DNA of 64,000 bases from Ginsengibacter sp963792025 (GTDB taxonomy: Bacteria; Bacteroidota; Bacteroidia; Chitinophagales; Chitinophagaceae): the NCBI GenBank assembly GCA_963792025.1, contig CAWBUS010000008.1, positions 372,001-436,000 of the forward strand, given 5' to 3'. The notes below the pieces were generated by a model, which worked only from the letters and a program-made list of their open reading frames with translations, ran no database searches and was not told the DNA's origin. This document shows, piece by piece, positions 45,046 through 54,822 of the stretch. Positions within the stretch are counted from its first letter, which is position 1, and every line of letters begins with the position of its first letter. The position numbers and the translations under genes were made by a program.

Positions 45046-47517
45046 ATGTCAACAATAAATAAAATAATAAAACCTGTATCATTAGTTAATCGCACCGCGA
45101 TACAAGTTCCCTGTTACCATTGCAGTGAAACCTGCGAGGATAATACTTTCCAGGCCGATGATAAAGTTTTTTGCTGCAACGGTTGCAAGCAGGTATATCT
45201 CTTGCTTAATGAAAACAACCTGTGTAATTATTATAACATTGACAAAAATCCCGGCATCAAAGCCAAAGGGATATTCACTTCTGAAAGGTTTGGTTATCTT
45301 GATGACGAGGCAACCATAAATAAGCTGGTAGAATTTAACAGCGACAATAAAACCAATGTTGTTTTTCAGCTTCCGCAAATTCATTGTTCGTCCTGTATTT
45401 TTTTACTCGAGAACCTGCATAAAATTAATGAAGGCATCATCAGTTCTCAGTCAAACTTTCAAAAGAAAGAAGTATTCATTGCTTTTAATCCCCGGCTAAT
45501 TACTTTAAGAAAAGTAGTTGAATTACTTGCCTTTATTGGTTATGAGCCCAACATAACGCTTAACGATACCCGAACTAAAAAACCAACAACATTTAACAGG
45601 CAACAGATTTATAAAATTGGCGTTGCCGGCTTTTGTTTTTCCAATATTATGATGCTGAGTTTCCCGGAATATTTTTCGGGAGGAACGCTTGAACAAACCG
45701 GGCTCAAAGAAACATTTACCTGGATGAATATTGCCCTGTCATTACCGGTGTTATTCTTCAGTGCTTCCGGTATCTTCACCTCTGCATGGAAAGGGCTGCG
45801 GCAAAACTTTCTGAATATTGACGCACCGATAGCTTTGGCTATTATAGTAACATTCGCCAGGAGCTATTACGAGATATTAAGTGGTCATGGCGCCGGCTAT
45901 CTTGACTCGGGAACCGGGATTATTTTCTTTTTGCTGATAGGCAGATGGTTTCAAAACAAAACCTATGACTCCTTCTCATTCGACAGGAATTACAAATCTT
46001 ACTTTCCTTTAGGCGTTACCGTTATTAAAGACAACGTTGAAAAAAATATCCCCGTCACACAATTGCAAAAGGCCAACCGCATTATACTACGCAATGAAGA
46101 AATGATACCTGCAGATTCGATACTGATAAAAGGAAACGCCAATATTGATTATAGCTTTGTTAGCGGCGAAACCACCCCGGTTGCAAAGAAACCGGGTGAT
46201 TTAATTTATGCGGGCGGCAAACAAATCGGCGGTGCCATTGAACTGGAAATTATTAAGGAAGTATCGCAGAGTTATATTACCCAACTTTGGAACAACGAAA
46301 TATTCAACAGTAAAAAAAATGAAGATAAATCTTTCATACATCCCTGGAGTCGTTACTTTACGCTCGCATTATTTGCCATTGCATTTTGTACTATCTTATT
46401 TTGGTGGAGATATGATCCTTCAAAAATATTGCCTTCGCTCACAGCAGTTTTAATTGTCGCATGCCCTTGTTCACTTTTGCTTTCAGCAACCTTTACTTAT
46501 GGAAATATGCTGCGCATTTTTGGTAAGAATAAATTGTATTTAAAAAATGCCGGTGTTATAGAATCATTAGCGAAAATTAATACCATTGTTTTTGATAAAA
46601 CAGGAACCATCACTCAAAACAAATCGTCGAAAGTTAGTTATGAAGGAACGCCCCTTACGGCCAAAGAACTGGTTGCCATTAAAAATATTACCAACCAATC
46701 TTCGCATCCATTGAGTAAAATTATCGCTTTGTCGCTAACGTCAGCAACCGGGACGGTAATGGTTGATGAATTTAAAGAGTATGCCGGAAGAGGATTAGAA
46801 GGCACTGTAAATAATATCAATGTAAAAATGGGTTCTGCCAGCTTCATTAACCAGTTTGAGCCGGGAATTATTTCTTATGACACAGGTACTCACGTGCATG
46901 TAATGATGAACAATGTTCACATGGGCCGGTTCACGGTCAGCAATCAATACCGGGAGGGAATCGATGAATTGGCAGCCAGGTTAAAAAAGGAAAACTTTGA
47001 ACTGCACATTCTATCAGGCGATAATAATTCTGAAAAAGAAAAGCTGGTAAAACTATTTGATAAAAACACGCAGCTCTTGTTTAACCAATCACCACAACAA
47101 AAGCTTGATTTCATAAAATCGCTTCAAAATGTTTCTTTTTCCCCTCCAGGCGTTAGGAGTAAAAAAGTATTGATGTTAGGCGATGGCCTGAACGATTCAG
47201 GCGCCTTAATGCAAAGTAACGTAGGAATAGCGGTTAGCGACAATACTTCGCAGTTTTCTCCGGCATGCGATGCCATACTCGACGGAACGAATGTTAAGTT
47301 GATTGACAGGTTTATTGCCTTCGCCAGGTCGGGCAAAACCATCGTTACTGTAAGTTTTATTCTATCCATTTTATACAATATAGTTGGGCTGTCATTTGCC
47401 GTTCGCGGCTCCTTATCTCCAATGGTAGCCGCTATTTTAATGCCGGCCAGCAGCATCAGTATTGTTTTACTCGTAACAGCATTGTCGACGGCTAGCGCAC
47501 GCCTGAAGAAATTGTAA
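45046..47517 (+). CDS. ccoI: CcoI/FixI-type copper P1B ATPase for cbb3 oxidase
   Basis: 823 residues. The N-terminus carries a Cys-rich segment (CYHCSETC, FCCNGCKQVYLLL) typical of CcoI, then a heavy-metal-associated domain with HCSSC. Membrane helices follow, with the CPC ion site (IVACPCSLLLSATF, about 475), DKTGTITQNK and GDGLNDSGALMQSNVG. CcoI moves Cu+ for assembly of the binuclear centre of cbb3 oxidase. It is placed directly before ccoS and ccoNO, as in other bacteria. Confidence 0.95.
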   Translation: MSTINKIIKPVSLVNRTAIQVPCYHCSETCEDNTFQADDKVFCCNGCKQVYLLLNENNLCNYYNIDKNPGIKAKGIFTSERFGYLDDEATINKLVEFNSDNKTNVVFQLPQIHCSSCIFLLENLHKINEGIISSQSNFQKKEVFIAFNPRLITLRKVVELLAFIGYEPNITLNDTRTKKPTTFNRQQIYKIGVAGFCFSNIMMLSFPEYFSGGTLEQTGLKETFTWMNIALSLPVLFFSASGIFTSAWKGLRQNFLNIDAPIALAIIVTFARSYYEILSGHGAGYLDSGTGIIFFLLIGRWFQNKTYDSFSFDRNYKSYFPLGVTVIKDNVEKNIPVTQLQKANRIILRNEEMIPADSILIKGNANIDYSFVSGETTPVAKKPGDLIYAGGKQIGGAIELEIIKEVSQSYITQLWNNEIFNSKKNEDKSFIHPWSRYFTLALFAIAFCTILFWWRYDPSKILPSLTAVLIVACPCSLLLSATFTYGNMLRIFGKNKLYLKNAGVIESLAKINTIVFDKTGTITQNKSSKVSYEGTPLTAKELVAIKNITNQSSHPLSKIIALSLTSATGTVMVDEFKEYAGRGLEGTVNNINVKMGSASFINQFEPGIISYDTGTHVHVMMNNVHMGRFTVSNQYREGIDELAARLKKENFELHILSGDNNSEKEKLVKLFDKNTQLLFNQSPQQKLDFIKSLQNVSFSPPGVRSKKVLMLGDGLNDSGALMQSNVGIAVSDNTSQFSPACDAILDGTNVKLIDRFIAFARSGKTIVTVSFILSILYNIVGLSFAVRGSLSPMVAAILMPASSISIVLLVTALSTASARLKKL

Positions 47518-47526
47518 AGTGGATAA

Positions 47527-47591
47527 TGATTACAATCAGTTTTTGGTTTGATACTCATCATAACATAAAAAAGTAACCGCGGTTATTTTTG
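47527..47591 (+). promoter_or_regulatory. CRP/FNR-type site (class I position) and promoter of the cbb3 operon
   Basis: TGATTACAATCA (47527-47538) is centred exactly 55 bp from the perfect -7 box TATTTTTG (47584-47591). The start near 47595 leaves about 16 bases to ccoS. Confidence 0.8.
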
Positions 47592-47610
47592 GCAACTTAA
47601 AATAACATCA

Positions 47611-47793
47611 TTGAGTGCATTGATCATCTTAATAGGCGTAAGTATTGCAGTTGCTGCAGGCTTTTTAGTAGCGTTTTTATGGAGCGCCAAATCCGGGCAA
47701 TACGATGATGACTATACACCTTCAGTTCGAATGCTTTTTGACGACATACCCAAAACTATTGAGATAAAAGAAGAAAAATCAGATAAAAAATAA
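47611..47793 (+). CDS. ccoS: CcoS, cbb3 oxidase assembly protein
   Basis: 60 residues: one helix (LIILIGVSIAVAAGFLVAFLW) then WSAKSGQYDDDYTPSVRMLF, the diagnostic CcoS sequence. The start codon is TTG at 47611; no ATG exists before the helix, and the family begins at this point. CcoS is needed for cofactor insertion into CcoN. The first gene after the palindrome-controlled promoter. Confidence 0.93.
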   Translation: MSALIILIGVSIAVAAGFLVAFLWSAKSGQYDDDYTPSVRMLFDDIPKTIEIKEEKSDKK

Positions 47794-47832
47794 ACAAATT
47801 CATCATCATTTTTAAACACAAGCCAAACTTAT

Positions 47833-49983
47833 ATGCAGGTAGAAAAATTTTATTATGATAACAAGATAGTAAGAAACTTCGCTTACGCCACTGTTGTATG
47901 GGGTGCTGTTGGCATGCTCGTTGGTCTTTGGATAGCATTGCAATTGGTTTTTCCAGGTCAATTTCCTCACGGATTAAACCTGGAACCTTATTTCAATTTC
48001 GGAAGGCTTCGCCCATTGCATACCAATGCAGTGATTTTTGCATTTGTGGGTAATGGCATTTTCATGGGTGTTTACTACTCGTTGCAGCGTCTTTGCAAAG
48101 CAAGAATGTACAGTGATAAACTTAGTTACATTCATTTTTGGGGCTGGCAATTGATAATAGTTGCGGCAGCCATTACGCTACCCCTAGGCCTTACCGATAG
48201 CGGCGAGTATGCCGAATTGATCTGGCCGATAGATGTTGCTATTACAGTAATCTGGGTTGTATTTGGCTGGAATATGTTTGCCACTATTATTAAGAGAAGA
48301 GAAAAGCACTTGTATGTAGCCATTTGGTTTTATATAGCCACCTTTGTTACGGTTGCTGTTTTGCATATTGTTCGTTCAGGAGAATTACCGTACACGTGGT
48401 TAAAGAGCTATAGCTTTTATGCCGGCGTGCAGGATGCTTTGGTGCAATGGTGGTATGGACATAATGCAGTGGCCTTCTTTTTAACCACACCTTACCTCGG
48501 GCTGATGTATTACTTTTTGCCAAAAGCGGCTAATCGCCCTGTCTATTCGTACAAGCTTTCTATTATTCACTTTTGGGCTCTTATCTTTTTGTACATCTGG
48601 GCCGGACCTCACCATTTGTTATATACTGCCTTGCCAAACTGGGCGCAATCATTAGGCGTTGTATTTTCTTTCATGCTCATATTCCCAAGCTGGGGTGGTA
48701 TGATAAACGGATTGCTTACCCTTCGCGGAGCCTGGGATCGTGTACGCGACGACGTTATCTTAAAATTTATGGTGGTTGCGGTAACTGCATACGGTATGGC
48801 GACTTTTGAAGGCCCGATGCTTTCGTTAAAAAGCGTAAGCGCAATATCTCACTATACTGATTGGATTATTGCACACGTGCACGTAGGGGCATTAGGCTGG
48901 AACGGTATGTTGACATTTGGTGTGCTATACTGGCTCATTCCAAGAATTTTCAAAACAGATCTCTATTCAAAAAAGATAGCCAACATTCACTTCTGGCTGG
49001 GCACATTAGGTATTTTATTTTATGCAATACCCATGTATTGGGCAGGCTTTACACAAAGTTCCATGTGGAAACAATTTACTGAAGCAGGGCAGTTGAAATA
49101 TACTTTTCTTGAAACAGTTACGTACATGAAACCATTTTACGCTATGCGTTCTTTAGGTGGAACATTGTATTTAGTTGGCGTTTTATTTATGATTTATAAT
49201 TTATATAAAACGGTAAAAGCAGGAAAATTAGTTGCCAACGAAGAAGCTGAAGCAGCGCCATTGGAAAAAAATTATGTAGCGCACAAAGGCGAGCATTGGC
49301 ACAGGTGGATTGAAAGAAGGCCTGTTCAGTTTATGGTGCTAAGCCTGGTTGTTATTTTAATCGGAGGTATTATCGAACTGGTACCTACCTTCCTCATAAA
49401 ATCAAACGTTCCAACAATAAGTAGTGTAAAACCTTATACGCCGCTAGAACTGGAGGGAAGAGATATTTATGTACGGGAAGGATGTTACTTATGCCACTCG
49501 CAAATGATCCGTCCTTTCAGAAGTGAAACGGAACGTTATGGCGAGTATTCAAAAGCTGGTGAATTTGTATACGACCATCCATTTCAATGGGGAAGCAAAC
49601 GTACAGGGCCAGACCTTGCAAGAGAAGGCACCGGCAACCTTAAAAAGACCGATGGATGGCATTTCAGGCATTTTCGTGAACCCTCTTCTATGAGTGAAGG
49701 TTCTATTATGCCATCTTATGCTTTCATGCTCCAGGATGACCTGGACACTTCCGATCTGCCGGCAAAAATTCATGCCATGATCACTCTCGGTGTACCCTAC
49801 CCGAAAGGTTATGAGCAGAAAGCCATGGCCGATTTGAAAATACAGGCATCACAAATCTCAGACAATTTGCTAGGCGATAGCATACGGGTTTCTCCGCGTA
49901 AAGAAGTGATTGCGTTAATCGCATACATCCAACGTTTGGGAACCGACATATCTAAAAATCCAACTGCCACTTATAATAAATAA
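47833..49983 (+). CDS. ccoN: Fused CcoN-CcoO subunit of cbb3-type cytochrome c oxidase
   Basis: 716 residues. Residues 1 to about 465 are CcoN: the 12-helix haem-copper oxidase core with conserved His ligands (RPLHTNAVIFAF, WWYGHNAVAFF, WAGPHHLLY, IAHVHVGALGWNG). From about 500 onward is CcoO: membrane anchor, then the haem c motif CYLCH in REGCYLCHSQMIRPF and GPDLAREG. It reduces O2 to water with high affinity. The N-O fusion is typical of Bacteroidetes. Operon order is ccoS, NO, Q, P, G, H. Confidence 0.96.
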   Translation: MQVEKFYYDNKIVRNFAYATVVWGAVGMLVGLWIALQLVFPGQFPHGLNLEPYFNFGRLRPLHTNAVIFAFVGNGIFMGVYYSLQRLCKARMYSDKLSYIHFWGWQLIIVAAAITLPLGLTDSGEYAELIWPIDVAITVIWVVFGWNMFATIIKRREKHLYVAIWFYIATFVTVAVLHIVRSGELPYTWLKSYSFYAGVQDALVQWWYGHNAVAFFLTTPYLGLMYYFLPKAANRPVYSYKLSIIHFWALIFLYIWAGPHHLLYTALPNWAQSLGVVFSFMLIFPSWGGMINGLLTLRGAWDRVRDDVILKFMVVAVTAYGMATFEGPMLSLKSVSAISHYTDWIIAHVHVGALGWNGMLTFGVLYWLIPRIFKTDLYSKKIANIHFWLGTLGILFYAIPMYWAGFTQSSMWKQFTEAGQLKYTFLETVTYMKPFYAMRSLGGTLYLVGVLFMIYNLYKTVKAGKLVANEEAEAAPLEKNYVAHKGEHWHRWIERRPVQFMVLSLVVILIGGIIELVPTFLIKSNVPTISSVKPYTPLELEGRDIYVREGCYLCHSQMIRPFRSETERYGEYSKAGEFVYDHPFQWGSKRTGPDLAREGTGNLKKTDGWHFRHFREPSSMSEGSIMPSYAFMLQDDLDTSDLPAKIHAMITLGVPYPKGYEQKAMADLKIQASQISDNLLGDSIRVSPRKEVIALIAYIQRLGTDISKNPTATYNK

Positions 49984-49986
49984 ACT

Positions 49987-50178
49987 ATGTTTTCATTCAT
50001 TAAACAATACGCAGAAAAAATAGACGGTGTACATGTATACGCCTACATATCCTTATTTATTTTCCTCGCCTTCTTCATTATACTATTGGTGTTGGTAAAA
50101 AAAATGGGTAAAGACAGGGTCAATGAATTATCCAATATCCCTTTCGATAAAGGCGAACTAAATAACTCAACCATATAA
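49987..50178 (+). CDS. ccoQ: CcoQ-like small subunit
   Basis: 63 residues with one helix (YAYISLFIFLAFFIILLVLV) and a short charged tail. It begins 4 bp after ccoNO and is followed by ccoP at 11 bp, the usual slot for CcoQ, which stabilises the complex. The sequence alone would not identify it; position and topology do. Confidence 0.85.
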   Translation: MFSFIKQYAEKIDGVHVYAYISLFIFLAFFIILLVLVKKMGKDRVNELSNIPFDKGELNNSTI

Positions 50179-50188
50179 TTAAAAAAGT

Positions 50189-51394
50189 ATGCAACAAATT
50201 CGATCAATAAAGAAAATAAGTTTGGCCCTGCTAACTGCATTATTGGCAATGGGAAGTGCGATGGCCCAGGACGCAGCACCGGCTACTAAATCAGTTCTTT
50301 CAAACAACAACCAGCTCGAAACACTTTTGGTAGTAATAATGGGGTTACTGGTATTTGTAATCTGGCTGCTTGGCCGCGTTCTGCTGGTATTAGGAAAGCA
50401 GGTTATTGAAAAAAATAAAGTTCCCAAAGTGCTTCCCGCGATATTGATAATGGGGCTGCTCTTTGCTGCACAAACTACTTCGGCACAGGACGCCGCACAG
50501 GCAGAAACTGTGAAAGTAGTTACAAATTATGGCGGCCTCTCTTCAGGCACATTTTATTTGCTGCTTTCCGTTTTGGCAACTGAAGTTATAATAATATTTT
50601 TCCTCACTTTCTTAATAAGGAGATTTTCTGCTGAATTGCTGCCGGAGAAAAAAGCGGTACCCGTTAAAGCAAATAAATTCAAAGTTTGGTGGTCTGGTCT
50701 CGATAAAAAAATCTTTACCAAGGCCATCCCGGTTGAAAGGGAACAGGATATCATGCTGGATCACAATTACGACGGCATCAGGGAACTGGACAATGCTTTG
50801 CCGCCCTGGTGGAAATATGGATTTTATATAACCATTGGTGTGGCTGTTGTTTACCTCTTAAACTTTCATGTATTTGGCTATGGAAAAAATCCGACACAAG
50901 AATACCAGGCAGAAATGGAACAGGCAAAAATTCAAAAAGAATTATATGAGGCCACTAATAAAGATAAAATTGATGAGAACAATGTTCCTTATGCTGACGC
51001 CGCCGGTTTAGCAAAAGCAAAAGATATTTTTACAACTACCTGCTTCGCCTGTCATGGTAAACTGGGTGAAGGAGGCGCAGGGCCAAATCTTACTGATAAT
51101 TATTGGTTGCATAAAGGTTCTCTTAATGATATCTTTCAGTCAATAAAACACGGTTACCCCGACAAGGGAATGCAGGCGTGGTCAACCGTTTATTCACCTA
51201 AAGAAATCAGCTACCTGGCAAGCTATGTAAAATCTTTGCATGGTACCAACCCGCCTAATCCGAAAGCGCCGCAGGGAGATTTATATACTGAAACAGCGGC
51301 GTCTGGCTCACAGGCTGGCTCTGCAAGCGATTCGACAACAACGAATACAACAAAAGTTAAGGACACAATACCTGCTGTAACTACTCCAAACTAG
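50189..51394 (+). CDS. ccoP: CcoP subunit of cbb3 oxidase, single haem c
   Basis: 401 residues. A signal-like N-terminus (LALLTALLAMGSAMAQ) and two helices are followed by a further helix in the CcoP N-terminal region (PPWWKYGFYITIGVAVVYLL). One haem c motif, CFACH in TTCFACHGKLGEGGAGPNL, is present, with the distal Met in DKGMQAW. Proteobacterial CcoP has two haems; here only one exists, as is common in Bacteroidetes. The C-terminus is a Ser/Thr-rich tail of about 40 residues. Electron entry subunit of the oxidase. Confidence 0.93.
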   Translation: MQQIRSIKKISLALLTALLAMGSAMAQDAAPATKSVLSNNNQLETLLVVIMGLLVFVIWLLGRVLLVLGKQVIEKNKVPKVLPAILIMGLLFAAQTTSAQDAAQAETVKVVTNYGGLSSGTFYLLLSVLATEVIIIFFLTFLIRRFSAELLPEKKAVPVKANKFKVWWSGLDKKIFTKAIPVEREQDIMLDHNYDGIRELDNALPPWWKYGFYITIGVAVVYLLNFHVFGYGKNPTQEYQAEMEQAKIQKELYEATNKDKIDENNVPYADAAGLAKAKDIFTTTCFACHGKLGEGGAGPNLTDNYWLHKGSLNDIFQSIKHGYPDKGMQAWSTVYSPKEISYLASYVKSLHGTNPPNPKAPQGDLYTETAASGSQAGSASDSTTTNTTKVKDTIPAVTTPN

Positions 51395-51420
51395 CGTGTG
51401 GCAGATCAAAATTTTTCACT

Positions 51421-52905
51421 ATGGAAGAAACTAAAGAAGTAGATATAAAGGGAAGTTTCAGAGACTCAGTTGCGACTATAAGCAACGAGGGAACAAGAAA
51501 TTTTATTAATCCTAAAAAACCGAAAGGCCGATTATATAATTTAAGAACACGATTTAGTATTTTCTATCTTATTGTTTTTTTTAGTCTTCCATTCATAAAA
51601 ATCCATGGAGAACCACTCCTGATGTTAAATGTCCTGGATCGAAAATTTATCATTTTTGGAATGGTATTTTGGCCCCAGGACTTTTTTATTTTCGGTATTG
51701 CGATGCTCACATTCGTGGTGTTTATCATTTTATTTACGGTAGTTTTTGGGCGAATATTTTGCGGATGGGCCTGCCCGCAAACTATTTTTATGGAAATGGT
51801 TTTTCGCAAGATTGAGTATTGGATTGATGGTGATTCCGCCAAACAAAAACAATTAAAAGCAATGCCCTGGAACGCTGAAAAAACCAGGAAGCGGGCACTG
51901 AAGTTTATTATATTTTTTGTGCTTTCATTTATAATAGCCAATTTTTTTCTTGCTTACCTCATTAGTATGGATCAGTTGCTCGGTTATTTAAGAGATCCGG
52001 CAGCACACGTAGGAACATTAATCTCATTACTCGTTTTCACCAGTGTATTCTTTTTTGTTTATTGGTGGTTTAGAGAGCAAGCCTGCCTGGTAGTATGCCC
52101 TTATGGAAGATTGCAGGGTGTATTGCTGGATAAAAATTCAATTGTAGTTGCCTACGATCATAAACGCGGCGAACCAAGAGGGAAGTTAAAAAAGAAGGAA
52201 GATCACGATTGCAAATGTGTTGATTGTAAAGATGACGGTGCCTGCAAAAGCATTAGTCAAAAAATGGAAGCCATCGTTCCCCAACAAGGCGATTGCATTG
52301 ATTGCTTTGCCTGCGTTCGCGTGTGCCCAACGGGTATAGATATACGAAATGGCACACAGCTCGAATGTGTAAACTGTACTGCGTGTATTGATGCCTGTGA
52401 TGCCATAATGGTAAGCGTTAAAAAGCCGGTTGGGCTGGTTCGGTACGCCTCAGAAAACAGTATTGTAAATGGCGTTAATTTAAGATTTACTCCAAGGATA
52501 AAGGCCTATACTTCCGTACTCGCTTTATTAATGTCGCTGCTGGTTTTTCTTTTAGTAAGCCGTACCGATTTGGATGCCCGCCTTATGCGCACTGCCGGCA
52601 TGACCTATACTTCCCTTCCTGACGGGCGCATTAGCAATCTCTATAACCTGAAGCTTGCCAATAAGACGCATGAAGACATCCCCTACACATTAAAGCTTGA
52701 AAACATACCCGGCGAAATTGAAGTGATCGGCAATAGCAACCTTATTGTAAAAAAAGAAGACTACTCCCATCTGCAGTTTTTTATAAAACTTAAGAGAAAT
52801 GAAATTAAGGGCTGGAAAACAGATTTAAAGATTGGGATGTATGAGAACAATAAAAAAATAAAAACAATCGAGGCCAGCTTTATAGGCCCTGAAATTTACA
52901 ACTGA
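51421..52905 (+). CDS. ccoG: CcoG, 4Fe-4S cupric reductase/assembly protein
   Basis: 494 residues. Helices with CGWACPQTIF (about 117) and VVCPYGRLQG, then two ferredoxin-type cluster motifs CIDCFACVRVCPTG and CVNCTACIDACD at about 295-325, another helix and an Ig-like C-terminal domain. CcoG (RdxA/FixG) reduces Cu2+ for assembly of cbb3 oxidase. An extra cysteine cluster (CKCVDCKDDGACK) precedes the ferredoxin motifs. Located between ccoP and ccoH, its standard position. Confidence 0.95.
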   Translation: MEETKEVDIKGSFRDSVATISNEGTRNFINPKKPKGRLYNLRTRFSIFYLIVFFSLPFIKIHGEPLLMLNVLDRKFIIFGMVFWPQDFFIFGIAMLTFVVFIILFTVVFGRIFCGWACPQTIFMEMVFRKIEYWIDGDSAKQKQLKAMPWNAEKTRKRALKFIIFFVLSFIIANFFLAYLISMDQLLGYLRDPAAHVGTLISLLVFTSVFFFVYWWFREQACLVVCPYGRLQGVLLDKNSIVVAYDHKRGEPRGKLKKKEDHDCKCVDCKDDGACKSISQKMEAIVPQQGDCIDCFACVRVCPTGIDIRNGTQLECVNCTACIDACDAIMVSVKKPVGLVRYASENSIVNGVNLRFTPRIKAYTSVLALLMSLLVFLLVSRTDLDARLMRTAGMTYTSLPDGRISNLYNLKLANKTHEDIPYTLKLENIPGEIEVIGNSNLIVKKEDYSHLQFFIKLKRNEIKGWKTDLKIGMYENNKKIKTIEASFIGPEIYN

Positions 52906-52918
52906 TAAAATAATTTTT

Positions 52919-53353
52919 ATGAACTGGGGCTATAAAATACTTCTTGTGTATGCCGTGTTTGTTACCGGCATTATGTTCTTAGTTTTTAAATCATCCAGTC
53001 AAAAGGTTGATTTAGTAACTACCGATTATTACGCGAAAGAGCTGAAATACCAGCAAAAAATTGATGCTATGAACAGGGTTAGCCTGTTATCCGATACCAT
53101 TAAATACGAAGCGGATGCAGGCAAATTAACCATCGCTTTCCCGAAAGATTTTGCCGGCAAAAAGATTACGGGAGATGTGGTATTGTATTGCCCATCTGAC
53201 GAAGACAAAGACATCACTCAAAATTTTTCTATACAAGATGCGCCCCTGCTTGTCCCTATCCATGTAATTAGCAAAAAAGAATTTGAAATACAATTGAACT
53301 GGCAGGCAGATGGAACGACTTATTATTTTCAGAAGAAATTATTAATAAATTAA
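52919..53353 (+). CDS. ccoH: CcoH/FixH family protein
   Basis: 144 residues: an N-terminal helix (ILLVYAVFVTGIMFLVF) followed by DLVTTDYYAKELKYQQKIDAM, the FixH signature, and a small periplasmic beta domain. It helps assembly and stability of the oxidase. 13 bp downstream of ccoG and 10 bp upstream of the DsbD-like gene, clearly one operon. Confidence 0.93.
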   Translation: MNWGYKILLVYAVFVTGIMFLVFKSSSQKVDLVTTDYYAKELKYQQKIDAMNRVSLLSDTIKYEADAGKLTIAFPKDFAGKKITGDVVLYCPSDEDKDITQNFSIQDAPLLVPIHVISKKEFEIQLNWQADGTTYYFQKKLLIN

Positions 53354-53363
53354 TCCAGGCTTT

Positions 53364-54074
53364 ATGTCCCAGTTAATAATCGCTGCGTTTATGATGGGTT
53401 TGCTTGGAAGCTTTCACTGCGTGGGGATGTGTGGGCCCATAGCATTATCTCTTCCGTTAAAACACGACAGTGATTGGGCAAAATTTTTTGGAGCTTTGTT
53501 TTATAATTCCGGCCGCATTATTACCTACAGCATATTCGGTTTTATTTTTGGATTAATTGGTAAGAGTGTGGCCCTCTTTGGATACCAGCAATGGCTTTCC
53601 ATAATTCTAGGTGTATTGATAATTTTCTTTATTGTTCTTCCCAAAAGGTTTTCGTCTTTTCAAAACCAAAATTTTATTCTCGCATTTCTTCAAAAACTGC
53701 GCTCGGCATTAGGGCGGCTTTTTGTAAAGAAAAATTTTTCTTCCCTGTTTTCCATAGGCTTATTAAACGGACTACTTCCATGTGGCCTGGTATATATGGC
53801 AGCAGCAGTAGCAGTATCAACAGGCAACGTTACTAACAGTATCATTTTTATGGCCTTTTTCGGGTTGGGAACTTTACCGATGATGTGGAGCATTGCTTTC
53901 TTTGGAAATTATGTAAGTATAGGTATCCGCCAAAAGATCCGCAAAGCTTATCCTTTTGTAATGGCATTACTCGCATGCCTCTTAATCCTTCGTGGAATGG
54001 GTTTAGGGTTACCGTACGTGAGTCCTAAAATTGAAAAAAAAGTTGTTCAAAATTGCTGCGCCAGGCCTGTTTAA
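53364..54074 (+). CDS. Sulfite exporter TauE/SafE-type (DsbD_2) membrane protein
   Basis: 236 residues, six helices. The motif GSFHCVGMCGPIALSLP near 16-32 and GLLNGLLPCGLVY near 128-140 define the DsbD_2 (CcdA-like) group found at the end of ccoGH operons in Bacteroidetes. A role in copper or thiol supply for cytochrome maturation is likely. The C-terminal NCCARP adds two cysteines. Last gene of the oxidase operon. Confidence 0.88.
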   Translation: MSQLIIAAFMMGLLGSFHCVGMCGPIALSLPLKHDSDWAKFFGALFYNSGRIITYSIFGFIFGLIGKSVALFGYQQWLSIILGVLIIFFIVLPKRFSSFQNQNFILAFLQKLRSALGRLFVKKNFSSLFSIGLLNGLLPCGLVYMAAAVAVSTGNVTNSIIFMAFFGLGTLPMMWSIAFFGNYVSIGIRQKIRKAYPFVMALLACLLILRGMGLGLPYVSPKIEKKVVQNCCARPV

Positions 54075-54154
54075 ACAAGTTAACTGAACTCATCTTCTTA
54101 TAATTACCTGCATTTTTCTCCGCTGATTTATTATCAATTCTATCCAATAATCCA

Positions 54155-54219
54155 TGATTATTGTCACACATCCCGGTGTCAGGTATCATATTATGAAAGC
54201 CTTGCCTGCTATATTTTTG
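54155..54219 (+). promoter_or_regulatory. CRP/FNR-type site (class I position) and promoter of the flavin split-barrel gene
   Basis: TGATTATTGTCA (54155-54166) is centred exactly 55 bp from the perfect -7 box TATTTTTG (54212-54219). The start near 54223 leaves about 22 bases to ATG 54245. Confidence 0.78.
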
Positions 54220-54244
54220 ACGAGATTACAATAAAACATTAGTG

Positions 54245-54697
54245 ATGCTTGGCGAATTGAACGAATTACAAATAAATCATTTCCTGCTTGCACAGGCGAT
54301 AGGAAGACTTGCCTGTACAGATGGAAAAAAACCATATATCGTTCCCGTAACTTATGTGTATGATGGCAAAGACATAATAGGGCAAACAAGAGAAGGAAAG
54401 AAGCTTACCATCTTGCGCAAAAATCCTAACGTATGTTTTGAAGTAGATGCGATGAACAATATGGCTAATTGGCGAAGCGTAGTAATCGACGGTACTTTTG
54501 TTGAATTAAAAGGTGAAACTGCAGACAAGGCAAGGGATTATTTGTTCGATCGCGTTTGGCCGTACTTAACGAGTTCTACCATTCATCCACATCAGCACGA
54601 GGCATCTCGTGCAAGCGTTAATGATGTAAATAGAATTAAACCTATCATGTTCCGGATTAAAGTGAAAAGCAAAACCGGGAGATTTGAAAAACAATAA
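54245..54697 (+). CDS. Pyridoxamine 5'-phosphate oxidase-family (FMN split-barrel) protein
   Basis: 150 residues from ATG 54245; a GTG directly before it is an unlikely start. IGRLACTDGKKPYIVPVTYVYDGK, TREGKKLTILRKNPNVCFEVD and WRSVVIDGTFVEL are the split-barrel strands that bind FMN or F420. The enzyme activity is unknown; many relatives are reductases of quinones or nitro compounds. It has its own palindrome-controlled promoter. Flavin proteins of this sort are members of the DosR and Anr regulons. Confidence 0.88.
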   Translation: MLGELNELQINHFLLAQAIGRLACTDGKKPYIVPVTYVYDGKDIIGQTREGKKLTILRKNPNVCFEVDAMNNMANWRSVVIDGTFVELKGETADKARDYLFDRVWPYLTSSTIHPHQHEASRASVNDVNRIKPIMFRIKVKSKTGRFEKQ

Positions 54698-54822
54698 AAT
54701 CATTTTAGATGAAAGTTTTAATTTGCTTTGCAAAAAAAACCATGGAGCACTTCAGCTTTTGGAATTCATCAATGACTGACAACTTTATTTTCTGAACAAC
54801 CTAAAAAAATTAAGACCGCATA

